Origin: an uncultured Lachnospiraceae bacterium
GTDB taxonomy: Bacteria > Bacillota > Clostridia > Lachnospirales > Lachnospiraceae
Length of the DNA stretch: 64,000 nucleotides
Assembly: GCA_910586715.1 (NCBI GenBank)
Contig: CAJUJG010000007.1
Coordinates: 35,598 to 99,597 of the forward strand
Direction: 5' to 3'
Of this stretch, positions 9,155-18,257 are shown piece after piece. Every line of letters starts with the position of its first letter. Position 1 is the first letter of the stretch. The position numbers and the translations under genes were made by a program. Below the pieces are notes generated by a model. It was not told where the DNA came from. It saw only the letters and a program-made list of their open reading frames with translations, and searched no databases.

Positions 9155-9397
9155 TTAGCGTAGTTTTTCCAATGACTGTTCGTAAGTGAGGTTGTATTCT
9201 TTCCTAAGCTCCTCTATAATCCGATCTTCCGTGTATCCGCCTCTGCGCATGATATTAATTGAGGCTTTTATTCCTTTCTCTATACCCTGTTCAAACACAA
9301 ATTCGTCCTCCGCCTCGCGATCCCGTTTTGCCTTTAGGCGCTGCTCATGTTCCATTCTTAGTCTGTCGGTAAGGCTAATCTCCTTTCATTCCTTAAT
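9155..9397 (-). pseudogene. C-terminal remnant of an Rpn/PD-(D/E)XK transposase-like nuclease
   Basis: Only a tail of about 80 residues remains: SLTDRLRMEHEQRLKAKRD, FEQGIEKGI, RGGYTEDRIIEELRKEY, ending EKLR. This coiled-coil and helical tail is what I recognise from Rpn-family recombination-promoting nucleases. The catalytic PD-(D/E)XK part is absent, and the frame is closed by a TGA just upstream, next to the end of the diguanylate cyclase gene. The ATG at 9355 has no ribosome site at a normal distance. It is probably a decayed insertion rather than an expressed gene, though a short product cannot be excluded. Confidence 0.6.
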
Positions 9398-9401
9398 CGC
9401 C

Positions 9402-11312
9402 TCAATACTCCCCATATGTCCCTTTGGTTGTTTTCTTCACCTCATAAAGCGCTTCGTCCGCGCGGCTTAAAAGTGCAGACAGCTCCTCGTTCGCATCCGC
9501 AGTCCACGCAAATCCGGCGGATGCGCTGATAATGCGCTCCTCCGTATCCGACAGCACAACTATGTTTTCACCAAGCCTTCTGTAAAATTCATCTAAATAT
9601 GCAGCGACATCCGCCCTGCCGTCACAATCATAAATCATCATGCAAAACTCGTCTCCGGAACGCCTTGCCGTCAGAAAATGCTCCTGCGGCATCGCGTTCA
9701 GAACAGCGGCAAAGCTCTGAAGATAGCGGTCTCCGACATCATGCCCGTACGTGTCGTTAATTCCCTTAAAATAATCCAAATCCAGCATGACAACCGCACA
9801 GACTTTTTCCGGCTGCATCTTCTCCAACCGTTCCTGTGCCAGCTGCTGAAAATGACGGTATTTATAAAGTCTTGTCAACGCATCATGCGTATTTTCGTAG
9901 CGCATGCGGCTCTTTTCCATCATATCCGTCGTTACGTCCGTGATAACGCCAAGCTTACGCTTCTGCGACTCAGACATATGAATGCGGATATATTTCATGT
10001 CATTAATCCGGTAAACGTCCTCCTCACCCTCCACGGCATCCCGCGTAATCCAACACATATAGCGGTCAAACGCATCCGCATTACGGCAAAGCTCCGTAAC
10101 CTTCTCTGTGGGAATTTCCAGCAGCTTTCCAATTCCCGACGTCGCAAACACATGTTCTTCTCCGCTGCCGTATTCATACGCCGCCAGCGGAATTCCGCTG
10201 ATGTCAATAATGGCAGAAATCCGGTCGGACAGGTTGATAATGCTCTTTACCATTGTATTAATGCCGCCGCTTAATTTCTCAAACTCGCGGTTGCCGCCAA
10301 CCTCCACCGTCGTGTCAAGATTCCCGTCCGTTATTGATGAGAGGTTCTCCAAAATATGATGTATCCCGTCCGTTACTTTCCATTTTACAAGGCAGTACAA
10401 AAGCAAAATAACCGCCGCCTCGACAAACAGCAGATAAATCAATGTGTGAAACGTATTTTCCAACAGTTTCCGAAACATCACATCTGCCGGAAGCGCGGCG
10501 CATATCAGCACATCATCATAGCTTCGGCTCACCACATACCGTTTTCTGCCATCTGCTCCTTTCTGATACGCCCCTTTCATGCACTGCAAAAGGGACTCCA
10601 GCTGATAGCATTCTTCCGTAAACGCCTGCTCCATACTTCCGGAATGTCCCAAAACTTCCCCTGTAGAACGGTCAAGCACAAAAAGCTCCTCGTCCACGTC
10701 CATCGGAAACCTTGAGAAAATATAATCATACGTGTTCCTCGACTGCGCCTCCAGTTGGCGCTCCGGCACAAATCCAACCTGAACAACACCTTTTTGGCTC
10801 TTTCTCGCAACACCCACATACTGCATTACTTTGTCTTCTGCTGCATTCGGCTGCGGCTCCTGAATCAAATAGGCATCCTCCTCTTCGCTTTCCAAAAGGT
10901 CAAGAAAAGGACTCGTCTGTTCATGATCTGCCATATCAATCCCAATATATTCGGAAACCGAACCATACGCAATAATGCCGTTTTCGTCAATGACGTGCAG
11001 TTCATCCACATTCAAAAGCCTTGCCAAATACTGCATCTGCGGTACGTCCGTGACAATCTCCTCCTGCCGGTCCATCACATAGGCTGCCGCACGCGCTCTG
11101 ATTAAGTAATCCTCATCTAAATTTTCCTTGATTAACGCAAGCTCCATACGATTGTTTTCCAATGTATGGATAACCTGTTCTATTTTTGTGTGAAATGTAT
11201 TAAATTGCTGATTTTCAAGCGTACGCCTGCTAAGCAGAAAATTGATAAAAAGTATTAAAAGAATTGCGGACGTCACAATTGCAACTGTATATTTGATAAA
11301 TGTTTTTTGCAT
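9402..11312 (-). CDS. Sensor diguanylate cyclase with extracellular domain, HAMP, PAS-like and GGDEF domains
   Basis: 636 residues; GAGGG precedes the ATG. A membrane segment at about 8-28 and another at about 288-308 enclose an extracellular sensor of the Cache type. A HAMP-like region (310-360) and a PAS-like region (370-465) follow. The GGDEF domain covers 470-636 with the substrate motif DLDYFKGINDTYGHDVGD intact. The signature reads SGDEF (552-556) instead of GGDEF, a variant found in active and inactive cyclases, so activity is probable but not certain. No RxxD inhibitory site precedes it. It should make c-di-GMP in response to an external signal, opposing the EAL enzyme at 2855. Confidence 0.88.
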   Translation of the reverse strand: MQKTFIKYTVAIVTSAILLILFINFLLSRRTLENQQFNTFHTKIEQVIHTLENNRMELALIKENLDEDYLIRARAAAYVMDRQEEIVTDVPQMQYLARLLNVDELHVIDENGIIAYGSVSEYIGIDMADHEQTSPFLDLLESEEEDAYLIQEPQPNAAEDKVMQYVGVARKSQKGVVQVGFVPERQLEAQSRNTYDYIFSRFPMDVDEELFVLDRSTGEVLGHSGSMEQAFTEECYQLESLLQCMKGAYQKGADGRKRYVVSRSYDDVLICAALPADVMFRKLLENTFHTLIYLLFVEAAVILLLYCLVKWKVTDGIHHILENLSSITDGNLDTTVEVGGNREFEKLSGGINTMVKSIINLSDRISAIIDISGIPLAAYEYGSGEEHVFATSGIGKLLEIPTEKVTELCRNADAFDRYMCWITRDAVEGEEDVYRINDMKYIRIHMSESQKRKLGVITDVTTDMMEKSRMRYENTHDALTRLYKYRHFQQLAQERLEKMQPEKVCAVVMLDLDYFKGINDTYGHDVGDRYLQSFAAVLNAMPQEHFLTARRSGDEFCMMIYDCDGRADVAAYLDEFYRRLGENIVVLSDTEERIISASAGFAWTADANEELSALLSRADEALYEVKKTTKGTYGEY

Positions 11313-11355
11313 ATAAGTCCCTCATTCTTTCCAAGACCTGTCTCTTCTTATACGG

Positions 11356-11384
11356 GGAAGAATGCCCTATTCGGGCATTCTTCC
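11356..11384 (-). promoter_or_regulatory. Strong leader hairpin before the diguanylate cyclase gene
   Basis: A perfect 12-bp stem (GGAAGAATGCCC and GGGCATTCTTCC, 5-base loop) about 45 bases before the cyclase start. An extended -10 (TATGATATAAT on the minus strand, around 11430) lies upstream, so the hairpin falls in the likely 5' leader. There is no T run after it, which argues against a simple terminator. Confidence 0.5.
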
Positions 11385-11477
11385 AGAGATGGTTTAGAAG
11401 GGGGTTCTAAAATAATCCCTTTTCTATTATATCATACCCAAATGCACGTTATAATGTCATTTTCTTCGCAAAAAAGG

Positions 11478-12764
11478 CTAAAATTTCGCAAACAGCATTA
11501 TACAAAACATCGTTCCCTCACAATAACAACTGATATCTCCGCCAATTTTATCCGAAAATGCCTGAACGCTCTGCATTCCCCAACCGTGATTTCCTCCCTT
11601 TCTGCTCTTTGGCAAACCCGTATAGGAGTCAAAGACAATCTCCGCATCATATTCGTTTTTCATCTGAATCAGCAAGTGGTCATCCTCACATCGGATTTTC
11701 ACGTCCACAAATTTCCGCTCATTCTCAAAGCCCTTAACACAATCCAACGCATTCTCAAAAAGATTGGCAAGCACCAGCGCAAACTCATAACCGTTAACTG
11801 GAATTTCTTTTGCGACGACAATATCCCCCCGCACCACAACATTCAAGGAATCCGCCTCTTCCATCACATGGGAAAGGATGGTATTCACAATCAAATTCTC
11901 GCAATACTTTTTGATTTTATTCTCGCCCGCAACTGTATTGATATGCGCCGTCACACGCTTAATCTCGTCATACTCCCCCTGCTCCAAAAATGCATCAATC
12001 ATATTGGAATAGTGACGCATGTCATGCCGCAGAATGCGCAGATTTTTCTCCGACTGCTCCACTGAATAATACTGGTTTTCCAATCCCTTAATATACGCTT
12101 CAAACATCACGTTTTTCCAATAGGTATCCGCCCGGTCGGATTCACTCTCCACATACCGGAACGCAACCACATACGACGTCAGCATAGTCGCAATCAGCAC
12201 GAGAACGCCAATCATATTTTCCGGAATCTCATAAAGCGTGTTTGGAAAAAACGCAAAATAAGAAAAACTGCAATAAAAAAGTACCGGAATCAGGCACAGC
12301 TCCCACCAGTTTTTAACGGATTCCTTAAATTGAAATTTCAGCCAAATCTCCCGGGTTCTCCGATACAAAATAAACAAAATACCGGCATGAACCGCAAAGC
12401 TTCCAGCCAAAGAAACAGCCGCATTACCTGTCCAAATGTCAAACACAGTCGCGGCAACGCTTCCTATAATCACATAATTGGAGGCGCTCAGACCTGCAAA
12501 AAGCGCCTTACTGTCCCTTTTTTGCGACAGAAAAAGTCCCGTAAACTGTACCACGAATATTTGAAAAATTGTCACAAATGTATAACACCCGTCACTGTCC
12601 GGAAACGCGTTCAATTTCATGCAGTCCGTTACGCACAATGCAACAAAGGCAAGCACACAGATAAGCGCCGTCTTCTTCCTGGAATAGCGGCACGCAATAA
12701 ACAGGTACAGAAACAGCATCAGGAAAATATGGCTTATCATATAGTACATATTTTTATAATACAC
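11478..12764 (-). CDS. AgrC-like sensor histidine kinase (GHKL ATPase)
   Basis: 428 residues. Five or six hydrophobic segments fill residues 1-200. The dimerisation helix carries the phospho-acceptor in LRHDMRHYSN (His247). The ATPase domain has the N-box LANLFENALDC and the glycine motif NHGWGMQSV. This is the layout of quorum-sensing kinases of the AgrC/ComD type, which read peptide signals and phosphorylate a LytTR regulator. That regulator is encoded 12 bp upstream on the same strand. No AgrB protease or AgrD-type signal peptide gene is visible nearby, so the ligand is unknown and need not be an autoinducing peptide. Confidence 0.88.
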   Translation of the reverse strand: MYYKNMYYMISHIFLMLFLYLFIACRYSRKKTALICVLAFVALCVTDCMKLNAFPDSDGCYTFVTIFQIFVVQFTGLFLSQKRDSKALFAGLSASNYVIIGSVAATVFDIWTGNAAVSLAGSFAVHAGILFILYRRTREIWLKFQFKESVKNWWELCLIPVLFYCSFSYFAFFPNTLYEIPENMIGVLVLIATMLTSYVVAFRYVESESDRADTYWKNVMFEAYIKGLENQYYSVEQSEKNLRILRHDMRHYSNMIDAFLEQGEYDEIKRVTAHINTVAGENKIKKYCENLIVNTILSHVMEEADSLNVVVRGDIVVAKEIPVNGYEFALVLANLFENALDCVKGFENERKFVDVKIRCEDDHLLIQMKNEYDAEIVFDSYTGLPKSRKGGNHGWGMQSVQAFSDKIGGDISCYCEGTMFCIMLFAKF

Positions 12765-12776
12765 TGTTTGCGCCTC

Positions 12777-13511
12777 CTACCTGTAATATTCCGTAACAAA
12801 AAGAAGATATTCCTTCTTAACATCTGCCGCCCTGTTTTTGCTAACCGGAATACTTTTTCCGCTTTCCATCAGTACAGTTTTTTGTGTTAATTTTTTAACA
12901 TAGCACATATTAATCAAAAAGGATTTGTGAACCTGTATAAAATTCTTATCTTCTGCGATTTCCTTAATTTCCTCATTAAACGATTTTCTAATAAAAATGC
13001 TCTTAATTAATTCACCATCCATCAGCCAAATGTTCAGTACACGGGAATAATTTTCAATATACTCAATTTTAGAATATGGCACTGCCACAAGCCCGTTTTT
13101 TGTCTTTACCGAATAGATAGGCTCCTTTTCCATTTTGGTAAGGGACAGCGCATAATCAAGCGCCTCAAAAAACCGCTCTTCACTGACCGGCTTCAGGAGA
13201 TAGCGTATGGCACGCACCCCATATGCCTCAAATGCGAAATCGTCCGACGAAGTAATATAGACAATAACGCTTTCCCTGCCGGTACGCCGGATTTCGCTCC
13301 CAATATCAATCCCCGTCTTTTTTGACATAATCATGTCTAATATATAAATGTCTGCCAGGTCTTCTGTTTGTATTTTCCGATAAAGTGTTTCGGCATCTAA
13401 GAACTTCTCTGTGTCAAGTCTTATATTTGAATTGGCTTGCCTGTAACTTGTCAGCAGCCTTTCAATCTTTGCCAAATCCTCCTCGTCGTCGTCGCAGACT
13501 ACAATCTTCAT
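12777..13511 (-). CDS. LytTR-family response regulator (AgrA type)
   Basis: About 244 residues from the ATG at 13511, which has AGGAG ten bases upstream. The receiver domain opens KIVVCDDDEED and holds the phospho-acceptor Asp in IYILDMIMSKKTG; SSDDFAFEAYGVRAIRYLLKP closes it. The C-terminal half is a LytTR DNA-binding domain (IEYIENYSRVLNIW, FIQVHKSFLINMCYVKKL). It should be phosphorylated by the kinase at 11478 and bind paired direct repeats upstream of its targets. It is the first gene of the pair, and a terminator-like hairpin stands in its leader. Confidence 0.92.
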   Translation of the reverse strand: MKIVVCDDDEEDLAKIERLLTSYRQANSNIRLDTEKFLDAETLYRKIQTEDLADIYILDMIMSKKTGIDIGSEIRRTGRESVIVYITSSDDFAFEAYGVRAIRYLLKPVSEERFFEALDYALSLTKMEKEPIYSVKTKNGLVAVPYSKIEYIENYSRVLNIWLMDGELIKSIFIRKSFNEEIKEIAEDKNFIQVHKSFLINMCYVKKLTQKTVLMESGKSIPVSKNRAADVKKEYLLFVTEYYR

Positions 13512-13542
13512 ATGTGCTTTGCTCCTTTTTCCCCACAAAAAT

Positions 13543-13581
13543 ACCGTAAAACGTGCAGACAGACTGTATTCGTTTCACGGT
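13543..13581 (-). terminator. Terminator or attenuator upstream of the LytTR regulator
   Basis: Read on the minus strand, ACCGTGAAACG pairs with CGTTTTACGGT (11 bp, one wobble) and is followed by ATTTTTG. It lies about 100 bp past the stop of the upstream kinase gene and 30 bp before the LytTR start. It could end the upstream operon or attenuate transcription into the LytTR gene. Confidence 0.65.
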
Positions 13582-13678
13582 AAATTTTATTCTTTTAAAT
13601 TTAGTATAGCATAGGATTTGGAGAAATACTATGATTGTTTTTACGCGTTTTTAACGACCTACTGTTTTATTCCAATTT

Positions 13679-14974
13679 TTACAAACTTATCCGGCAGCAA
13701 AATCCCCCGCTCTCTCCCTTGTCGAATCGCACGCGCCAATGATGAAACGCCGCAATCTGCCGCACAAGGCGGATACCGAGTCCGTGCTCAGGAAGTTTGT
13801 TTGATTTTATCTTTGCATTGAAACGCCTCAGCTGTTCCCCGCTTGCGCCGCAGCCGTTGTCGGACAATTCCAATATGTATTTCCTAAACGTGGGAGACTG
13901 CTTTTTCGTAAGGGATACCGCAATTTTGCAGCCCTGCGGATTGTGAATAATGGAATTGTTCACCAAATTTTCAATCATCCGTTTTATCAGCTCCTTATCG
14001 CCTTTGACGGACAGCTGCTCCAATTCTTCGGAAATACTGACACGTATGTCATATTTTTCGTCCATATTTCGATTCAGGATTTCGCAGATTGTATCACGGA
14101 TAACTGCGGGCAGCAAAACCGGTTCCTTTTTCCAGCTTCCCATTCCATAAGTAAGCTTATTTTCTGTATTCAGGTTGGTGACTAAGTTTTTAATGCGCAC
14201 CGCCTGTTCCTCTATCGCCTGTGCACGGCGAAAAATGCCGCCTTCATTTTCTGACACATGTGTCATATTTTCCTGCATCATGGTTTTGTCGGCGTCCTGT
14301 GCAATATGCAAAATTTCGTCGGCGTAACCTATCACCAAGGACAGTGGTGTGCGGATGTCGTGTGACACGCCGGCAATCCATGTCGTGCGCTCCTTTTCAC
14401 GCCTGCGGTGATCCTGTTTTACCGTAACAACCAGGGTGGCAATTAGTACCGCTATATTTACGATTAACATGCTTGGCAAAGCGTAAATATATGTTACAAC
14501 GGTTGCTCCCTGATAGGTCAATGTGTATTTCCATGTCTTTCCTTTTTCCGTCCCGAAGACTACAATTCCGTTATCCGTGATATGCGTGTAGACGGGATAA
14601 TCCTGCAGATAATACCGCGAAAATTTCACCGCGTCTGCTATTGTGTACTGCCGCGGCAGCTCCTTTGGCATACAATACTCCCACAGCACAGTACCGTCGT
14701 TGTCCAGCAAAAACACAAATCCGTTATGCTCATCCACATAATCCTTGTGTTCCTGCGTCAAATCATAATGGTTTATTCCGTTTTCATCCGTATTTTTTTC
14801 AAGACCGCTTGCAACATATTCAACATATACATTTGCTATACTGTCTTTTGCCTGTATATATGCAAGTACAAAAATGTCCGCAATAAGCAGAAAAAACAGT
14901 GTTCCGATTGTCAGTACAATGTATTTTATAATATTGTAAATATTGCTTTCGAGTTTTTTCACGTTTCTAACCAT
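13679..14974 (-). CDS. Sensor histidine kinase of a two-component system
   Basis: 431 residues. One membrane segment near 17-42 and another near 160-185 frame an extracellular domain of about 115 residues. The H-box is GVSHDIRTPLSLVIGYADEI. The ATPase core has NLVNNSIIHN (N-box), DNGCGAS and HGLGIRLV. It forms an operon with the OmpR-type regulator gene 13 bp upstream and lies across from a divergent ABC transporter. That arrangement is typical of kinases that sense lantibiotics or other wall-active peptides and induce a dedicated exporter; the ligand here is inferred only. Two TGACA-N4-TGTCA palindromes lie in this gene (14038, 14252). Confidence 0.9.
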   Translation of the reverse strand: MVRNVKKLESNIYNIIKYIVLTIGTLFFLLIADIFVLAYIQAKDSIANVYVEYVASGLEKNTDENGINHYDLTQEHKDYVDEHNGFVFLLDNDGTVLWEYCMPKELPRQYTIADAVKFSRYYLQDYPVYTHITDNGIVVFGTEKGKTWKYTLTYQGATVVTYIYALPSMLIVNIAVLIATLVVTVKQDHRRREKERTTWIAGVSHDIRTPLSLVIGYADEILHIAQDADKTMMQENMTHVSENEGGIFRRAQAIEEQAVRIKNLVTNLNTENKLTYGMGSWKKEPVLLPAVIRDTICEILNRNMDEKYDIRVSISEELEQLSVKGDKELIKRMIENLVNNSIIHNPQGCKIAVSLTKKQSPTFRKYILELSDNGCGASGEQLRRFNAKIKSNKLPEHGLGIRLVRQIAAFHHWRVRFDKGESGGFCCRISL

Positions 14975-14987
14975 GCACCTTTCGCTT

Positions 14988-15686
14988 TTAATCCTTCAGC
15001 TTGTATCCTAAACCCCTGATATTGAGCAAATGCGCGGGTTTGGACGGATTTTCCTCAATTTTCTCGCGCAGATGTCTGATATGCACCATCAGGGAATTTT
15101 CATAACCATAGCTGCCGTCGGGCCAAAGCGTATCGCAGAGCGTGTTAATGGACAAAATGCGCCCTTTATTTTCGCATAGTTTTTTCAAAAGTACGTACTC
15201 TTTTGCCGTGAGTGCATAACTTTCCTCTCCCACATTGATTGTGCCTGCATTCCAATCGACGGTGGCTTTTCCGATTTTGTCCGCCGCGTTTTCGGCATCG
15301 ATATGATAAGTGCGTTTTAAGACGGATTTAATCCTGAGCAGCAATTCTTCGGGAAGGAACGGCTTGGTCACGTAATCGTCCGCGCCAAGTCCCAGTCCGC
15401 GCAGCCTTGCCCTGTCTTCATCGCGCGCCGAGAGAAATATGACACAGATGTCATTTCCTTTTATTTTCTTCATATCTTCAAACAGGTGAAAGCCGTCGCC
15501 ATCGGGTAGCATGACATCCAAAATCAGCAGATGGTATTCATTTTTTTCAATTCGCGCTATTGCCTGCGCACTGTCTGCCGCTGTGTCCACATGCCAAAAA
15601 CCGTCGTTTTTAAGCAGGTCTTTTACCATTTTCAAAAGCGGCGCCTCGTCGTCGACCAAAAGTATTTTGCTGTCATATAGTGTCAT
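14988..15686 (-). CDS. OmpR/PhoB-family response regulator
   Basis: 232 residues, full length for the family. The receiver domain has ILLVDDEAPLL, phospho-acceptor Asp in LLILDVMLPDGDG and the switch Lys in DYVTKPF. The winged-helix domain (LTAKEYVLLKKLCEN, NSLMVHIRHLREKIEENP, IRGLGYKLKD) is complete. It is first in its operon, ahead of the kinase. The 207-bp divergent gap to the ABC ATPase gene contains two copies of AAGGTAA 11 bp apart, a good candidate for its binding site. One TGACA-N4-TGTCA palindrome lies at 15440. Confidence 0.94.
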   Translation of the reverse strand: MTLYDSKILLVDDEAPLLKMVKDLLKNDGFWHVDTAADSAQAIARIEKNEYHLLILDVMLPDGDGFHLFEDMKKIKGNDICVIFLSARDEDRARLRGLGLGADDYVTKPFLPEELLLRIKSVLKRTYHIDAENAADKIGKATVDWNAGTINVGEESYALTAKEYVLLKKLCENKGRILSINTLCDTLWPDGSYGYENSLMVHIRHLREKIEENPSKPAHLLNIRGLGYKLKD

Positions 15687-15785
15687 GTTTCCACACCTTC
15701 CTTCTGTTGTTCAATTTGCATTTATATTGGTTTGTATTCATTATAATACGGATTATCGGCATTCGCATTTATTTTTAAAAAAATT

Positions 15786-15803
15786 AAGGTAATTATAAGG
15801 TAA
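15786..15803 (+). promoter_or_regulatory. Tandem AAGGTAA repeats, likely response-regulator site
   Basis: AAGGTAA at 15786-15792 and again at 15797-15803, start to start 11 bp, i.e. one helical turn. OmpR-family dimers bind such direct repeats upstream of the -35 region. The pair is about 90 bp before the ABC ATPase start. Binding is inferred from spacing and position. Confidence 0.5.
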
Positions 15804-15893
15804 CATTCATGTTCCTTTAATATAACGGTTTTATGATTTCTGTTGAAAGCAATCAAAATTTGCTGTTATTCTAACAGAAAGGACGAAACCACC

Positions 15894-16616
15894 ATGAGCA
15901 TTATTGAAACGAAAAACCTTACTAAAGGCAGCGGCGCAGCTATGCGCGTCAGCAATCTTGACCTGGCAATTCCCGAGGGCTGCGTCTACGGCTTTCTTGG
16001 TCCGAACGGCGCGGGCAAGACGACGACATTAAAACTGCTGCTCGGGCTGCTTAAGCCGACAAACGGCACAATCACTTTTTTTGGACAGAAAATGACGGAG
16101 CAAAACCGCCTGTCCATTCTTGCCCACACGGGGAGCCTGATTGAAAATCCAAGTTATTACGGGCATCTGACGGGACTGGAAAACCTACAGATTATTGCAA
16201 AACTCAAAAAAGTTCCCGCCGCGGAAATTGAAAAAGCGCTGAACACCGTACGCCTTTATAAGCAGAAAGACAAAAAGGTCAAGCAATACTCGCTCGGCAT
16301 GAAACAGCGGCTCGGAATTGCAATGGCATTGCTTGGTAACCCACGCGTGCTGATTTTGGACGAACCGACAAACGGACTGGATCCCGCGGGTATACAGGAA
16401 ATGCGCGAATTGATCAAGGACCTTCCAACGACGCACCAAATGACGGTCATCGTATCCAGTCATCTTTTAAGCGAGATGGAGCAGATGGCGGACATGGTCG
16501 GCATTATTCATCACGGGAAGCTTGTTTTTCAGGGAACAATGGCGACGCTTGAGGCACAGGGCGACGGGCTTGAGGAAGTCTTTCTGAAGCTGACGGAAGG
16601 CGGTGAAAGTCTGTGA
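15894..16616 (+). CDS. ABC transporter ATP-binding protein, lantibiotic-immunity/bacitracin type
   Basis: About 240 residues from the ATG at 15894 (AAAGGA ten bases upstream). Walker A GPNGAGKTT, signature YSLGMKQRLGIAMA, Walker B VLILDEPTNGLDP and the H-loop IVSSHLLSEME are all intact. It resembles the LanF/BcrA branch that powers peptide removal from the membrane. Its TGA overlaps the GTG start of the permease gene, so the two are translationally coupled. It is divergent from the regulator/kinase pair that probably controls it. Confidence 0.92.
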   Translation: MSIIETKNLTKGSGAAMRVSNLDLAIPEGCVYGFLGPNGAGKTTTLKLLLGLLKPTNGTITFFGQKMTEQNRLSILAHTGSLIENPSYYGHLTGLENLQIIAKLKKVPAAEIEKALNTVRLYKQKDKKVKQYSLGMKQRLGIAMALLGNPRVLILDEPTNGLDPAGIQEMRELIKDLPTTHQMTVIVSSHLLSEMEQMADMVGIIHHGKLVFQGTMATLEAQGDGLEEVFLKLTEGGESL

Positions 16617-18163
16617 ATTATTTATCAATAGAATTGCGAAAAACAAAACGGCGCGGCATTTGGCTTGTTCCCACCGCACTGTTTTTCTTCCTTATGATAT
16701 GGCTTGGGCACTCCTACACGGGCAGCAACGGTAACAGCCATATCCAATACGGTTGGATGGATGTGCTTTACTATACACCGCTGCTCAACGCAATTTTGAT
16801 TCCGACAGCAATTGCAGTACTTGCAAGCAGGATAATTGATATGGAGCATAAAGGTAATATGTGGAAACAGCTTGAGACCATGCAAAGCAGGCGCGCGCTG
16901 TTTCTTGCAAAAACACTATACGGTTTTTGCGCCGTTTTGCTCTTTTCCCTTGCGGAAGTGTTCGGATTTCTCGTGCTCGGAACGCTGTTTGGATTTGCAG
17001 GGACACCCGATTGGTGGGCTCTTGGCTTGTTTTTTGTGCAGACGCTTGTCATCAGCTTCAATTTGTATCTGCTGCAAATGATTATCTCCATAGTGTTCTC
17101 AAATCAGGCGGTTGCGCTCTGCGTGGGGCTTTGCGGAAGTATGGCGGGACTGTTTCTGATGTTTCTTCCGCAGTGCCCGATTTTGCGGTGTATTATACCG
17201 TGGGGACACTACGGCGCGGCGATGTTTGTAGGCATGGACTGGAATGCGGAAACGCGAAAGCTTGTCGGATTTTATTATATGCGGCAGGATAACGGTGCAG
17301 TATGGTTTATCGCGGTGTGGTTTATTGTTCTGACAGTCGGCGGATGGCTATTGTTCAAAAACATGGACACGGACGGCTATCATTTTCAGGGTATTTTCGG
17401 CAAACGAAATGCGGTTTTGGTATCGCAAAAGCCTGTGCGGATTCCGCTTCTTCCAACGGAACTGATAAAGATAAAACGCACTCCGATATGGCTTGCGTTC
17501 CTCGTTCTTCCGCTGATTTCCGCATTGATTGGGACGGCGAATTTTCTGAACAACCTTGAGATTTTAACGAGTGGATGGTACTCGCTGTGGACGCAGGTTT
17601 CGCTGTTTCTCTGCTATATTTTCATGCCGCCTTTGCTTGGCGTTTACGCAAGTTATCTGTGGCGTTTGGAGCATAACGGCTCGAACTGGAACATGATTTT
17701 GACGCATTCCCCGGCGTATCGGATTGTGTGGAACAAGCTGGCAGTCTGCGCAGGTGTTTCGCTGCTTACCATGCTGTGGCTTGGCGGTGTGTTTATTGTC
17801 TGCGGACGGTGTGCGGGCATTACTGCGCCGATTCCTGCGGAGCTCGCGGACTGGCTGTTCTTTGGGTTTATCGGCAGCGTTTCGGTTTGTGCGGTTCAGT
17901 TGTTTTTGTCACTTATTATTCGAAGCTTCGCTGTTCCAATCGGGTTGGGACTGGTCGGCGGCGTCGCGGGGCTGGTTATCACTGCAAAAGGGTTCGAGTA
18001 TGCATTGCCTTACGGTTTGCTGAGTATTGGACTGCGCGCAAACAATCCGGACAGGGCGTTGAATTATGAACTGTTTTTGACTTCTTCGGTCATTTTTATA
18101 CTGCTGTTTTATTTGCTGAGTGTGGTGTATATTAAGCATAATGATGTGAAGACGCAGGGGTAG
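16613..18163 (+). CDS. Large ABC-2 permease, probable fused LanE/LanG-like subunit
   Basis: 516 residues starting at a GTG that overlaps the ATPase stop (GTGA). About twelve hydrophobic segments are present. The chain looks like a tandem: both halves open with a similar cytoplasmic entry (MNYLSIELRKTKRR; LLPTELIKIKRTPIW) followed by six membrane segments. LanE and LanG are each about 250 residues, so this is inferred to be a fusion of the two. A hairpin (CGCAGGGG/CCCCTGCG) covers the stop codon but has no T run. The likely role is export of, or resistance to, an antimicrobial peptide. Confidence 0.85.
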   Translation: MNYLSIELRKTKRRGIWLVPTALFFFLMIWLGHSYTGSNGNSHIQYGWMDVLYYTPLLNAILIPTAIAVLASRIIDMEHKGNMWKQLETMQSRRALFLAKTLYGFCAVLLFSLAEVFGFLVLGTLFGFAGTPDWWALGLFFVQTLVISFNLYLLQMIISIVFSNQAVALCVGLCGSMAGLFLMFLPQCPILRCIIPWGHYGAAMFVGMDWNAETRKLVGFYYMRQDNGAVWFIAVWFIVLTVGGWLLFKNMDTDGYHFQGIFGKRNAVLVSQKPVRIPLLPTELIKIKRTPIWLAFLVLPLISALIGTANFLNNLEILTSGWYSLWTQVSLFLCYIFMPPLLGVYASYLWRLEHNGSNWNMILTHSPAYRIVWNKLAVCAGVSLLTMLWLGGVFIVCGRCAGITAPIPAELADWLFFGFIGSVSVCAVQLFLSLIIRSFAVPIGLGLVGGVAGLVITAKGFEYALPYGLLSIGLRANNPDRALNYELFLTSSVIFILLFYLLSVVYIKHNDVKTQG

Positions 18164-18257
18164 TAAAAGCCCCTGCGCAAACGCCCTGCCGCCATAAGGC
18201 ACAGCATTTGTTCCTGTTCAGACAGGTCTTCACATTTACTGCGAAGTCCGTAGTAAT

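Noticed and set aside
11478..13511. A complete agr quorum-sensing locus
   Set aside because: Only the kinase and LytTR regulator are present; no AgrB protease or signal-peptide gene could be found around them.
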